From Comamonas testosteroni (lineage in GTDB: Bacteria; Pseudomonadota; Gammaproteobacteria; Burkholderiales; Burkholderiaceae_C), in the NCBI RefSeq assembly GCF_000761245.1, contig NZ_AWOR01000068.1:124001-188000 (forward strand): DNA of 64,000 nt, given 5' to 3'. Shown here one piece after another: positions 63,167 to 64,000 of this stretch; within the stretch, counting starts at the first letter, position 1, and the number at the start of each line of letters is the position of its first letter. The position numbers and the translations under genes are program-made. The notes beneath the pieces were generated by a model. That model saw only the letters and a program-made list of their open reading frames with translations, searched no databases and was not told the origin of the DNA.

Positions 63167-64000
63167 TGCATTACCGCTGCAACCACCTGCTGCGCTGGCT
63201 TTTAGCGCTCCAACTTTGCATAGGTCTGGCCGTCGCGGCCGAGCTGCCTGCCAATGGCGATATCCAGACCACCTCCATCGCCCAGATTCAACAGGCATCG
63301 AACACACTGGACAAGGTACGCCAGTCGCTGGACGATGCCGACACCTCCGAAACGCTGCAGGCCCTGTCCGAAAAAGCCCTGCAGTCCAAACGCGATGCCG
63401 ACAATGCCGTCACTGCGCTGGAGCCGCTGCTCAAGCAGATCGATGCCCGCATTGCCCAGCTGGGGCCGGTAGCCGAAGGCAGTGAGGAGTCCCCCGAACT
63501 GAGCCTGCAGCGCAAGGATCTGGCGCAGCAGCACAGCGAGCTGGACTCTGCGCTCAAGCGCGGCAAGCTGTTGTCCATGGAGGCCAAGCAGACCACGGAC
63601 AGCATCGAGAAAATCCGTACCCAGCAGTTCAACGCGCAGATCGCCCGCAAGGTGGCGTCCCCGCTGTCGCCTTCGCTGTGGAAGCAGTTTGCCGAGCATC
63701 TGCCGACCGACCTGCAACGCATTGCAGCCCTTGCACGCCAGGGCCAGGCCAGCTTTGCAGCAGCCATAGCCGAGCATGGCTGGTCGGCCACGCTGACCGG
63801 CATTGCCCTGGCGCTGTTTGTGATGTTTCCGCTGCGCATCGGCCTGCGCTATGCGGGCCGAAAATTTGCGGCCTCCGAACGCGCGCCCAACGGGCGGCTG
63901 CGCCGCACGGGTCTGGCCGTCTGGATGCTGGTAGTGGGCACGGCCCTACCCGGCCTGGCCAGTCTGATATTCATCGAGAGCCTGCGCTCCATAGACGCGA
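63167..64000 (+). CDS. Mechanosensitive channel family protein, DUF3772 N-terminal part (truncated by window)
   Basis: Open frame from ATG 63167 running beyond the window (278 codons seen). Sec signal (MHYRCNHLLRWLLALQLC, cleavage near VAA), then a periplasmic coiled-coil region (DKVRQSLDDADTSETLQAL, SLQRKDLAQQHSELDSALK) typical of DUF3772, followed by the first two membrane helices (TLTGIALALFVMFPLRIGL and VWMLVVGTALPGLASLIF). Resembles the N-terminus of MscK/MscM-like proteins. The channel domain itself is off-window. Confidence 0.75.

Overview
The window is about 64 kb of a GC-rich betaproteobacterial chromosome, most likely Comamonas (C. testosteroni group, Comamonadaceae). The assignment rests on Comamonadaceae-style gene content: a VanA/GntR vanillate module, an slmA/argB neighbourhood, lnt-corC, a FadN-type beta-oxidation cluster, and a recurring intergenic word ATAGCTGCnAGCGCTT. 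It is inference; no database search was run. No rRNA, tRNA, transposase, integrase or CRISPR array was seen.

Layout: (1) 0-2.6 kb, vanillate demethylase oxygenase VanA with an upstream GntR regulator and a MarR regulator. (2) 2.7-7.2 kb, an Atm1-type ABC exporter, a lipoprotein, a YciA-type thioesterase, a bactofilin and a PaaI-type thioesterase. (3) 7.3-17 kb, a same-strand fatty-acid degradation cluster: TetR regulator, acyl-CoA dehydrogenase, DUF2147 protein, FadN-type 3-hydroxyacyl-CoA dehydrogenase/hydratase, thiolase, alpha/beta hydrolase, thioesterase and enoyl-CoA hydratase/isomerase. (4) 17-21.4 kb, slmA, a TctDE-like two-component system and argB. (5) 21.6-31.1 kb, an O-antigen locus: an initiating transferase, wbuC, wbuB, the UDP-L-FucNAc genes fnlC-fnlB-fnlA, wzy, a GT2 and wzx. 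(6) 31.1-34.3 kb, glyS-glyQ. (7) 34.6-37.4 kb, an SPFH protein, a VOC protein and a zinc-ribbon membrane protein. (8) 37.5-44 kb, a 2-aminoethylphosphonate-type ABC transporter with a flavin oxidase and a LysR regulator. (9) 44-50.1 kb, rfbBDAC (dTDP-L-rhamnose), coaX, a BON-LysM protein and galE. (10) 50.1-58.7 kb, rhodanese, YgjP-like peptidase, plsC, gmhB, fabB-fabA, lnt, corC and a GNAT protein. (11) 58.8-64 kb, Lrp regulator, hppD, a Bug-type binding protein, phhA (phenylalanine/tyrosine catabolism) and the start of a mechanosensitive channel.

The most striking feature is a cassette at about 27.56-31.44 kb carrying wzx, a GT2 and wzy. It is extremely AT-rich compared with its surroundings. 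Both edges fall inside conserved genes: the first ~60 codons of fnlA and the last ~106 codons of glyS. The glyS gene therefore looks like a host/donor chimera that is still in frame. A 14-bp perfect hairpin followed by a T-run abuts the wzx start codon, so expression of the O-antigen operon downstream of glyQS is a real question.

Other points of interest are a G-quadruplex-forming (GGGGTC)n tract between gntR and vanA, an SPFH protein with an excisionase-like C-terminal helix-turn-helix, a GmhB that has lost both HAD motif IV aspartates, two copies of a hairpin-forming intergenic repeat around the phosphonate operon, and a Bug receptor between hppD and phhA. Functions are assigned from recognised motifs and general family knowledge.
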